64,000 nt of DNA from Halomonas maura (GTDB lineage: Bacteria; Pseudomonadota; Gammaproteobacteria; Pseudomonadales; Halomonadaceae), in NCBI RefSeq assembly GCF_030409305.1, contig NZ_JAUFPQ010000031.1:1-64000 (forward strand), given 5' to 3'. Position 1 is the stretch's first letter; the number at the start of each line of letters is the position of its first letter. Under the pieces are notes generated by a model. It worked only from the letters and a program-made list of their open reading frames with translations, ran no database searches and was not told where the DNA came from. Shown here in pieces: positions 26,918 through 37,580 of the stretch. A program made the translations under genes and the position numbers.

Positions 26918-28368
26918 CACTTCACGCCATCGACCTCGGCGTCTGGGCCGGCGACGACTGCCTGGTCGCCCCCTGCAGCTTCCGCCTGTCCGCCGGCGAG
27001 AACCTGACCCTGCTCGGCGAGACCGGCGCGGGCAAGAGCCTGCTGGCCCAGGCGATCATGGGCACCCTGCCTGCCGGCCTCGAGGCGCGCGGTGAGGTCC
27101 GCCTCGATGGCCGGCAGCTGCTCGACCTGCGACGGGGCGAACGCCGCCGGCTGTGGGGCCGCGAGCTGGTGCTGCTGCCCCAGGAGCCCTGGCATGCCCT
27201 GGACCCGCTGATGCGCGCCGGCGAGCAGGTCCGCGAGACCTACCGTTTCGTCGCCGGCGACGACGCCGGCCGGGCCCGCGAGCGCACGCGGCGGGCGCTG
27301 GCCCGGCTGGGCCTCGGCCAGGCCGCACGCCGCCTGCCGAGCGAGCTGTCCGGGGGCATGGCGCAGCGGCTGGCCTTCGCCGCCGCCACCGCGGCGGGCG
27401 GGCGGCTGGTGATCGCCGACGAGCCCACCAAGGGCCTGGACAGCGACCGCCGCGACGAGGTGGTCGCGCTGCTGCAGGAGGCCCAGCGCGACGGCGGCAT
27501 GCTGCTCACCATCACCCACGATATCCAGGTCGCCCGGCGACTGGGCGGCCGGGTGATGATCCTGCGCGACGGGCGCTGTCTGGAGGAAGGCGAGGCCGCC
27601 GAGCTGCTGCGCCGGCCGCGGAGCGACTTCGGCCGCCGGTTGCTGGCCGCCGATCCGGCCGAATGGACGGCCCGCGCCACGCCGCCGCGTGCGGCCGGCG
27701 AGCCGGTGCTGCGGGCCCATGGGCTCGGCAAGACGCTGGGCGGCCGGCGGCTCTTCGAGGCGCTGTCGCTCTCGCTGTCGCCCGGCGAGGTGGTCGGCCT
27801 TGCCGGGCCCTCGGGCTGCGGCAAGAGCACCCTGGGCAACCTGCTACTCGGCCTGGGCACCCCGGATCGCGGTCGGGTGGAGCGCGCCACCGGCCTCGCG
27901 CCGCATCGCTTCCAGAAGCTCTACCAGGACCCACCGGCGGCCTTCGCGCCGCACTGGACGCTCGGCACCCTGCTCGACGACCTGCTCCGGCGCCACCGCC
28001 TGGACCGCGACCGGGTGCCGCCGCTGCTGGAACGCCTCCGGCTGTCGTCGGCGCTGCTCGCGCGCCGGCCCGGCGAGGTCTCGGGCGGCGAGCTGCAACG
28101 CTTCTCGCTGCTGCGGGTGCTGCTGCTCGACCCGGTGCTGCTGTTCGCCGACGAGCCCACCTCGCGGCTGGACCCGCTCACCCAGCGCGAGATCCTGCCG
28201 CTGATGACCGAGCTCGCCCGCGAGCGCGGCTGCGCCCTGCTGCTGGTCAGTCACGACCGTGACCTGGTGCGCCACAGCTGCGACCGCACCCTCGAGCTCG
28301 GCACGCCGCTCAACCAGGGGAGCGCCTTGACCGCCCGGGAGGAGCGGGCTATGCCAGAAAGTGGGTGA
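26914..28368 (+). CDS. fused double ATP-binding ABC transporter protein (NikDE/DppDF-like fusion)
   Basis: A 484-residue protein with two complete ABC ATPase domains in tandem, replacing the usual separate D and F subunits. Domain 1 has Walker A GETGAGKS at residues 35-42, signature LSGGMAQ and Walker B LVIADEPT. Domain 2 has Walker A GPSGCGKS at 298-305, signature VSGGELQ and Walker B LLFADEPT. Both carry the switch His (ITHD, VSHD). Both domains are short for the family, lacking the usual C-terminal oligopeptide extension and its Cys cluster. The start overlaps the upstream stop and has GGGAGGGAG. It energises the importer encoded just upstream. Confidence 0.9.
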   Translation: MTLHAIDLGVWAGDDCLVAPCSFRLSAGENLTLLGETGAGKSLLAQAIMGTLPAGLEARGEVRLDGRQLLDLRRGERRRLWGRELVLLPQEPWHALDPLMRAGEQVRETYRFVAGDDAGRARERTRRALARLGLGQAARRLPSELSGGMAQRLAFAAATAAGGRLVIADEPTKGLDSDRRDEVVALLQEAQRDGGMLLTITHDIQVARRLGGRVMILRDGRCLEEGEAAELLRRPRSDFGRRLLAADPAEWTARATPPRAAGEPVLRAHGLGKTLGGRRLFEALSLSLSPGEVVGLAGPSGCGKSTLGNLLLGLGTPDRGRVERATGLAPHRFQKLYQDPPAAFAPHWTLGTLLDDLLRRHRLDRDRVPPLLERLRLSSALLARRPGEVSGGELQRFSLLRVLLLDPVLLFADEPTSRLDPLTQREILPLMTELARERGCALLLVSHDRDLVRHSCDRTLELGTPLNQGSALTAREERAMPESG

Positions 28369-28529
28369 CAGACGGCTGTCACCCCGGCATACCGGCCTGG
28401 CCCATGGTCCGGGCGTCCGTCGCTCGGATGGGTTCCATCTGCCCTTCGGCTGCGCTGAGGTCATGGCGCAGGCCGGTGGTCCGCACTCCCACTTCACCCG
28501 ACCGCCCGCGTGGCGGCGGGGAGGTCATC

Positions 28530-28928
28530 ATGAATCGATGCATGCCAAGCGCAGTTACTGCCGGGGCATTCGCCGTCGCTCTGGGTGGAATTCCCATGTC
28601 GGCATCCGGCGACCCGACAACCTTGCTGACGACGGAGCTGCAAGGCATTGAGGGCATGGAGGTGAACATCGTGCTGTTCGAGGAGGAGCCGGGTAAGGTC
28701 TTCGGGCGACACATCCACCCGGGAAATCTTTTCGTCTATGTGCTCGATGGCAGCCTCCGAGTAGAGATCGAAGGCCAGGAGCCCCGAGAGGCCAAGGCCG
28801 GCGAGGTGATTCATGAAGTCCCCGACAAGCCGATGGTCGCAAGCGTGACGGGTGAGGAAGGCGTCAGGTTCGTCGTCTTCCAGATCGGTCCCATCGGCGA
28901 GCCCATCATGGTCTCCCAGCCCGAGTGA
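28530..28928 (+). CDS. secreted cupin-domain protein
   Basis: A 132-residue protein with a probable signal peptide (MNRCMPSAVTAGAFAVALGG, cleavage near residue 26) and one cupin_2 barrel. Motif 1 is visible as GRHIHPGNLFVYVLDGSLRVEI in parts, with His residues suited to metal binding. GGGGAGG precedes the ATG. It starts 161 bp after the ABC ATPase gene on the same strand and could share its transcript, but no overlap or coupling is seen. Periplasmic cupins of this type have no agreed function; if it belongs to the zinc-regulated operon it might bind metal. Confidence 0.75.
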   Translation: MNRCMPSAVTAGAFAVALGGIPMSASGDPTTLLTTELQGIEGMEVNIVLFEEEPGKVFGRHIHPGNLFVYVLDGSLRVEIEGQEPREAKAGEVIHEVPDKPMVASVTGEEGVRFVVFQIGPIGEPIMVSQPE

Positions 28929-29009
28929 CATCGCGTCCGCGTGCGTCGCTCGCGAGGCGCGACGGCCGACCCTGTCGGCCGTCGTTTCGTGTCAGCGCGC
29001 GGTGATGGC

Positions 29010-30503
29010 TCAGGTACCGCAGAAGGTCCGCAGCACCTTCTCGCTGTCATGGGGCGGGCGGGTGTAGTCGACCTCGCCGTGCGGTGGTGCCTCGAAGGGC
29101 CGGGTGATCACCGCCAGCAGCGCCTCGAAGGGCGCGAAGTCGTCCTCCTCGGCCGCCGCGGCCAGAGCCTGCTCCACCCGGTGGTTGCGCGGTATCACCG
29201 CGGGGTTGGTGCCACGCAGCCGACGGGCGATCTGCGCCTCGTCGACGTCCTCACGGGCGAGGCGCTCCCGCCAGCGCGGCAGCCAGTCCGCCAGCGCCTC
29301 GCGGTCGTCGAACAGCTCGGCCAGGTGGGCCTCGCCCTCCGGGCCGTCGAGGGCATCGGCCAGCCGGCGAAAGGCCAGGGTGAAGTCGGCCTTGCCCGCC
29401 TGCATGGCGTCCAGCAGCTCCTGGGCCAGGGCGCCATCGCCCTCCTCCTGCACCACCAGTCCCAGCTTGGCGCGCAGCACCGCCTGCCAGCAGGCATCAA
29501 AGCGCTCGGTGAAGGCCTCGATGACCGATGTCGCCCGGGCGATGGCGCGATCGCTGTCGTCATCGATCAGCGGCAGCAGCGTCTCGGCGAAGCGCGCCAG
29601 GTTCCACTGGGCGATGACCGGCTGGTTGAGGTAGGCGTAGCGGCCGCGCTCGTCGATGGAGCTGAACACGGTGCGCGGGTCGTAGCTGTCCATGAAGGCG
29701 CAGGGGCCGTAGTCGATGGTCTCGCCGGAGATCGAGGTGTTGTCGGTGTTCATCACGCCATGGATGAAGCCGATGCCCATCCAGCGGGCCACCAGCTCGG
29801 CCTGGCGTCCCACCATGGCCTCGAGCAGCGCCAGGTAGCGCTCGCCCGCCGGCCCGTCGGCCAGCTCTCCCGGCAGGTCGGGATAGTGGCGGTCGATCGC
29901 CTCGTCGGCGAGCAGTTGCACCGCCTCGGTGTCGCGCCGCGCCGCGAAGTACTGGAAGGTGCCCACCCGCAGGTGGCTGGCGGCGACCCGGGTCAGCACC
30001 GCTCCGGGCTCGGGGATGCGCCGGAAGACCCGTTCGCCGGTGGTCACGGCGGCCAGCGCCCGGGTGGTGGGAAGGCCCAGGGCGTGCATGGCCTCGCTGA
30101 CCAGGTACTCGCGCAGCACCGGTCCCAGGGGGGCGCGACCGTCGCCGCCCCGGGAGAAGGGGGTGCGGCCCGCGCCCTTGAGCTGCAGGTCCCGCAGGCG
30201 TCCGCGACGGTCGACCACCTCGCCCAGCAGCAGCGCCCGACCGTCGCCGAGCTGGGGCACGAAGTTGCCGAACTGGTGGCCGGCGTAGGCCATGGCCAGT
30301 GGCTCGGCCCCCTCGGGGACGGCATTGCCGGCGAACACCTCGGCGGCGCGCTGGGCGTCGAAGGCCGCGAGGTCGAAGCCGAGCTCGTCGGCCAGCTCGC
30401 GGTTGAAGGCCACCAGGCGAGGCTCGGCCACCGGCGTCGGCAGGCAATCGGCGCGCAGCCGCGCCGGCAGCCGGGCATAGCGAAGGGAGAAACTCGGGAA
30501 CAT
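29010..30503 (-). CDS. selO: SelO (YdiU) pseudokinase, protein AMPylator
   Basis: Protein adenylyltransferase of the SelO family, 497 residues. The enzyme transfers AMP to Ser, Thr or Tyr side chains on target proteins and is linked in E. coli to oxidative stress. Family motifs seen are AYAGHQFGNFVPQLGDGRA, LKGAGRTPFSRGGDGRA, the active-site stretch GVMNTDNTSISGETIDYGP, and the C-terminal CGT. In eukaryotic homologues the penultimate region carries selenocysteine; here the codon is an ordinary Cys. GAGGAGG precedes the ATG. It is a single gene, with a 346-bp gap upstream. Confidence 0.95.
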   Translation of the reverse strand: MFPSFSLRYARLPARLRADCLPTPVAEPRLVAFNRELADELGFDLAAFDAQRAAEVFAGNAVPEGAEPLAMAYAGHQFGNFVPQLGDGRALLLGEVVDRRGRLRDLQLKGAGRTPFSRGGDGRAPLGPVLREYLVSEAMHALGLPTTRALAAVTTGERVFRRIPEPGAVLTRVAASHLRVGTFQYFAARRDTEAVQLLADEAIDRHYPDLPGELADGPAGERYLALLEAMVGRQAELVARWMGIGFIHGVMNTDNTSISGETIDYGPCAFMDSYDPRTVFSSIDERGRYAYLNQPVIAQWNLARFAETLLPLIDDDSDRAIARATSVIEAFTERFDACWQAVLRAKLGLVVQEEGDGALAQELLDAMQAGKADFTLAFRRLADALDGPEGEAHLAELFDDREALADWLPRWRERLAREDVDEAQIARRLRGTNPAVIPRNHRVEQALAAAAEEDDFAPFEALLAVITRPFEAPPHGEVDYTRPPHDSEKVLRTFCGT

Positions 30504-30849
30504 GACGCCTCCTCGGTTGAGCGCTCGCCTACCCTACAGGGACAGGCGATGGCGGCCAACATTCCCCGGTCGATGACCAGGGCCATCTCAGTTGGGGCTG
30601 ATGAGGGGCTCCGGGGACAAGCCGAAGAGGAGGTCCTACGCCAGGGGTGAGGAGCACGGCTCCGAACGGGCTGGCCATGGATGGCCAGCACCGGACCTGC
30701 AAGCGGAGCGGGACGCGAGAGCGCCGCAGGGCGTCGGTAGCGTACAGGGAGGTATTCACAGCGCCTCCTCGATGGTCCGGCACCCCGGGGCTTGTCGACG
30801 GTTCAGCCCCGCGCGATACCGCTGAGGTAATGCCACGGCGGGCCGCGGC
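30504..30849. other. 346-bp intergenic region without a recognised gene
   Basis: The stretch between selO and the AstE-like gene shows no coding signal. It holds the hairpin at 30670-30689 (listed separately). Candidate promoter elements for selO were not convincing. Confidence 0.6.
30670..30689. repeat. hairpin with apical core CATGGATG
   Basis: GCTGGCCAT-GG-ATGGCCAGC is a perfect 9-bp inverted repeat. It shares the loop-proximal core CATGGATG with hairpins at 33518-33533 (reverse orientation) and 33605-33620, while the outer arms differ. Confidence 0.7.
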
Positions 30850-31875
30850 TTACAGCGGCACGATATAGAACAGGCAGTCGCTGCGGGCGATCTCGACGTT
30901 GGTGGTGGCCATGAACAGGCGCATCGGGCCACGGGGATAGAGCCGTCCCTGGCGCTCGCAGAGCAGCTCCGGCAGGCGGTCCCGCCCCCGGGCATCGCAG
31001 GCCTGCAGCCCGGCCAGCCCGCCTGCCCCCAGCCAGCCCAGGAAGGTGTCCGGCAGCGTCAGGCCATGATTGTGCTCGTCGATGCGCGCCCACAGCGTCA
31101 CGTCCACCCCGGGCTGGGGCTCGCGGGCATAGGCGATGCTCACCCCGGGACGGAGCTCCACGCGCAGGGGGTGCACCAGGATATCGAGGTCGGGGTTGGC
31201 GCCCAGCTCGCTCAGCTCCGCCCACTCGGCCAGGCGGCGATAGACGCGGCCGGCCACCGCCAGCGCCTCCGGCTGCAGGGCGCCCCCGCACTCCAGGGTG
31301 AGCATCGGGCAGCGAGCGAGCCCCGGCACCAGGAGGGGCAGCTCCATCAGGCTGCCCAGCCGGAAGTCGGTGACGATCAGCCGCTCGCAGAACTGTCCCG
31401 CCAGCCGCTCGAGACGCGGGTCGCGCTGGGTGGCCACGGCGAAGGAGGGACCATTGCCCGAGGTGTTGTGCAGGTCGATGACACACTCCGGAGCCCAGGC
31501 CTGGAGATCCTCGACGATGGCCCGGGCCAGCGCCCCGCCGGTACCCTCGTGGGGGGGCCGGAAGCAGCGATTGAGGTCGTGCCCGCCGGGCACGCTGCGG
31601 TGGGTGAAGTGCGGCGGTGTCAGGGCCGCCTCGACGTTGGCCACCAGCACCGCCAGCCGCGTTCGCGGCCGGGGGCGCTCGACCAGCCAGCGGTGCAGGG
31701 CCAGGACCCCGGAGGGCTCGTTGCCGTGCAGCAGGGTGGTGATCACCCGGCAGCGCCGGTCGTCGGCCCCGGACAGGACGATCCAGGTGGCCTCGCCCAG
31801 GGCCTCCACCCAGGCACCCACGTCGGCGTGGTCGACGGGCGGGTCGCGAAGGATGGGCAGGCGCAGCGCGACCAT
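30850..31875 (-). CDS. AstE/AspA-type zinc deacylase (succinylglutamate desuccinylase/aspartoacylase family)
   Basis: A 341-residue zinc hydrolase of the M14-like AstE/AspA family, which cleaves N-acyl amino acids or amides. Zinc ligands fit His50 and Glu53 (LLHGNEPSG) and His136 (DLHNTSGNG). It is not a clear AstE: no arginine succinyltransferase pathway genes are nearby. Its ATG follows the stop of the upstream GCS2-type ligase directly (TGA then ATG), so the two are translated in tandem. The pairing suggests the hydrolase acts on, or recycles, a gamma-glutamyl or related amide made by the ligase; this is inference. Confidence 0.85.
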   Translation of the reverse strand: MVALRLPILRDPPVDHADVGAWVEALGEATWIVLSGADDRRCRVITTLLHGNEPSGVLALHRWLVERPRPRTRLAVLVANVEAALTPPHFTHRSVPGGHDLNRCFRPPHEGTGGALARAIVEDLQAWAPECVIDLHNTSGNGPSFAVATQRDPRLERLAGQFCERLIVTDFRLGSLMELPLLVPGLARCPMLTLECGGALQPEALAVAGRVYRRLAEWAELSELGANPDLDILVHPLRVELRPGVSIAYAREPQPGVDVTLWARIDEHNHGLTLPDTFLGWLGAGGLAGLQACDARGRDRLPELLCERQGRLYPRGPMRLFMATTNVEIARSDCLFYIVPL

Positions 31876-33366
31876 TCACGCCTCCCTCGACCAGCTGGCC
31901 ACCGGCCGGTTGGCCTGCGACGCCTCGCCATAGCGCGCCAGCATCCGGTGGCAGGCGTCGAGGCGCTCGAGGCCCTGCCGCTCGAGGCCCTGCATCACCT
32001 CGCGCTGCCAGACGGCGCCGTTGAGGCGCGCGGCCAGGCGATGCTCGATCGTCGACAGGTAGGGCGCGCTGTCGGCCGTCGCCACGCCGAGCGAGCGCAG
32101 GCCCCGGCTGGCATGGGGCAGCAGGCGCTCGAGCAGGGTGACGACCGCCACTTCCTCGAGCCGGTGGTGGCGGCGGTGGGGCCACAGCAGCCGCGCCGCC
32201 AGGCCGTGCTGGGCGACGCGATAGAAGTTGTACTCGGCAAAGCGGAACGGCATGGCACTCAGCCAGTCGTCGATATCCTCGCGCAGCCCGGCCACCAGCC
32301 CGAGCATCAGGGCGGTGTTGGCCACCATGTCCACGGCACTGGGGCCCGACGGCAGGGCGCGCATCTCCACCCGCAGGTGGCCACCGTAGGCGGGATCGTA
32401 GACGGCCCGGTTCCAGGGCCAGACGGTGCCCATGTGCAGGCGCAGCTCCGGCAGGGCCGGAGCCCCGGTGCCGGGCTGCCAGCCCTCCAGCGGCCCCTCG
32501 CCGTTGACGGGCATGATCGGCCGGTGCAGGGCGACCGTCTCGGCGAACAGCTCCCAGGCGCCGCGGCGTACCCAGCCCTGGCCGAAGGCCACCCGGGACG
32601 GCTGGCGCCAGCGCCCGCTGCCGCGCATGCGACAGTCCACCGCCTGCTTGAACAGGGCAATGCGGGTTTCCTCCCACAGGCAGTGCTGCAGGAACAGCGG
32701 CGAGTTGGCGCCCAGCGCCAGCACCAGCGGGGTCACCAGCTGGATGGTGTTGAAGGTGTCGGCATAGTCCTCGGGCGCCACGCGCAGGTGCAGCTGGTAG
32801 GAGGTGTTGGCCCCCTCCAGCACCACATGGGAACTGCTGACGCGGATGGTGTCGTCGCCATGGATCTCGACGCTGAAGTCCTCGCCGCGCAGGCGCTTGA
32901 GCTCCCGCTCGAGGGCCCGATAGCGCGGCAGGTCGGTCATGGCGTGCTCACCGAGGTCCTCGGCGCGCAGGGTGGGCAGGATGCCGATGGGGACGATGCG
33001 CCCCTGGTGGACCGCGGCGGCCGACTGCAGCCGGGCCAGCACCTGCAGCAGCTGTTGTTCCAGGGCATGCAGGGGCCAGTCCTGGAGCTCCAGGGGGGCC
33101 AGGTTGTACTCGATGTTGTAGCGATTCAGTTCGAGCTGCAGCTGGGGATCCTTGAGCTCGTCGACGAGGGTCTGGTTGATGTTCAGCACCCGGCCGTCGA
33201 CATCGGTGATGTAGGCCTCCAGCTCCGCGCCGATCGTCGCGGGCCCGACGCCGAACCCGGGCTGGGCCAGCACGTCGCGCAGGATGCCGAGGCTGGCCCT
33301 CAGGCGCCTGCCGAACAGCCGGAAATCGGCTGCCGTGAAGGCATCGCGCTCGATGATCGAACCCAT
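31876..33366 (-). CDS. GCS2-type carboxylate-amine ligase (glutamate-cysteine ligase family)
   Basis: ATP-dependent ligase of the GCS2/YbdK family, 496 residues. Family marks are IGAELEAYI near residue 46 and the Asn/Glu-rich stretch ELNRYNIEYNLAPLEL, corresponding to the metal- and glutamate-binding strands of glutamate-cysteine ligases. It differs from the GshA type used for glutathione, so glutathione synthesis is not a safe call. It is the first gene of a pair with the AstE-like hydrolase. A possible minus-strand promoter upstream has TTGACC at 33478-33473 and GATTGT at 33455-33450, with 17-bp spacing and a hairpin in the spacer. Confidence 0.85.
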   Translation of the reverse strand: MGSIIERDAFTAADFRLFGRRLRASLGILRDVLAQPGFGVGPATIGAELEAYITDVDGRVLNINQTLVDELKDPQLQLELNRYNIEYNLAPLELQDWPLHALEQQLLQVLARLQSAAAVHQGRIVPIGILPTLRAEDLGEHAMTDLPRYRALERELKRLRGEDFSVEIHGDDTIRVSSSHVVLEGANTSYQLHLRVAPEDYADTFNTIQLVTPLVLALGANSPLFLQHCLWEETRIALFKQAVDCRMRGSGRWRQPSRVAFGQGWVRRGAWELFAETVALHRPIMPVNGEGPLEGWQPGTGAPALPELRLHMGTVWPWNRAVYDPAYGGHLRVEMRALPSGPSAVDMVANTALMLGLVAGLREDIDDWLSAMPFRFAEYNFYRVAQHGLAARLLWPHRRHHRLEEVAVVTLLERLLPHASRGLRSLGVATADSAPYLSTIEHRLAARLNGAVWQREVMQGLERQGLERLDACHRMLARYGEASQANRPVASWSREA

Positions 33367-33517
33367 ATACCGCCCCCGTGGACAACGGCCGATGACAGCT
33401 TCAGTTTAGGCAATGTCCGAAAAGGCCTGCGCTCGGCGATACGGCGTTAACAATCGGCTCGTGCGCGAGCCCGGTCAAAGTGCTCATTTACTAGCTGTAA
33501 ACTGCGCCTTCTGACTC

Positions 33518-33533
33518 GCGACATCCATGTCGC
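33518..33533. repeat. hairpin with apical core CATCCATG (reverse of CATGGATG)
   Basis: GCGACATCCATGTCGC pairs as GCGACA / TGTCGC around TCCA. Read on the other strand the core is CATGGATG, the same as at 33605 and 30670. Confidence 0.7.
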
Positions 33534-33559
33534 TCGCTCTGAGAGCAGCGAAGCTGCCC

Positions 33560-33582
33560 AAATCGGCAGTCCTTGCCGATTT
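33560..33582 (-). terminator. candidate terminator of the GDH/kinase operon
   Basis: AAATCGGCA / TGCCGATTT is a perfect 9-bp stem with a 5-base loop. Its AAA...TTT ends give a short T-run on either strand. It is about 130 bp beyond the kinase stop at 33716, and the GC hairpin at 33630-33648 is nearer. Confidence 0.45.
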
Positions 33583-33604
33583 GTCACCGATGTTTGCCTT
33601 GTGA

Positions 33605-33620
33605 CCCACATGGATGTGGG
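33605..33620. repeat. hairpin with apical core CATGGATG
   Basis: CCCACATGGATGTGGG pairs as CCCACA / TGTGGG around TGGA. It is the second member of this hairpin type in the same intergenic region. Confidence 0.7.
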
Positions 33621-33715
33621 AAATGCGTTGGCCCGCCGGGAGCGGGCCTAGCCCTAGCCTTCGCTCGTCGACTTTTCCGACAAAGCCTTGGAGACAACCC
33701 GGTGGGTTTACACAA

Positions 33716-37561
<3,846 letters not shown>

Positions 37562-37580
37562 CGCCTCTCCTCCCGGGCGC

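Larger units (their letters stand above)
33367..33715. other. 349-bp structured intergenic region
   Basis: No gene is seen. The region is unusually rich in hairpins: GGCTCG-TGCG-CGAGCC (33456-33471), GCGACA-TCCA-TGTCGC (33518-33533), AAATCGGCA-GTCCT-TGCCGATTT (33560-33582, possibly the terminator of the kinase operon), CCCACA-TGGA-TGTGGG (33605-33620) and GGCCCGC-CGGGA-GCGGGCC (33630-33648). The loops TCCA and TGGA are complementary. No tRNA or rRNA fragment was recognised. Confidence 0.6.

Noticed and set aside
31876..33366. Naming the GCS2 ligase gshA and placing it in glutathione synthesis.
   Set aside because: It belongs to the GCS2/YbdK type, and no gshB or related gene is near; the reaction cannot be fixed from sequence.
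33367..33715. A tRNA or attachment-site remnant in the hairpin-rich gap.
   Set aside because: No cloverleaf or TPsiC-like arm could be found, and there is no integrase or direct repeat nearby.
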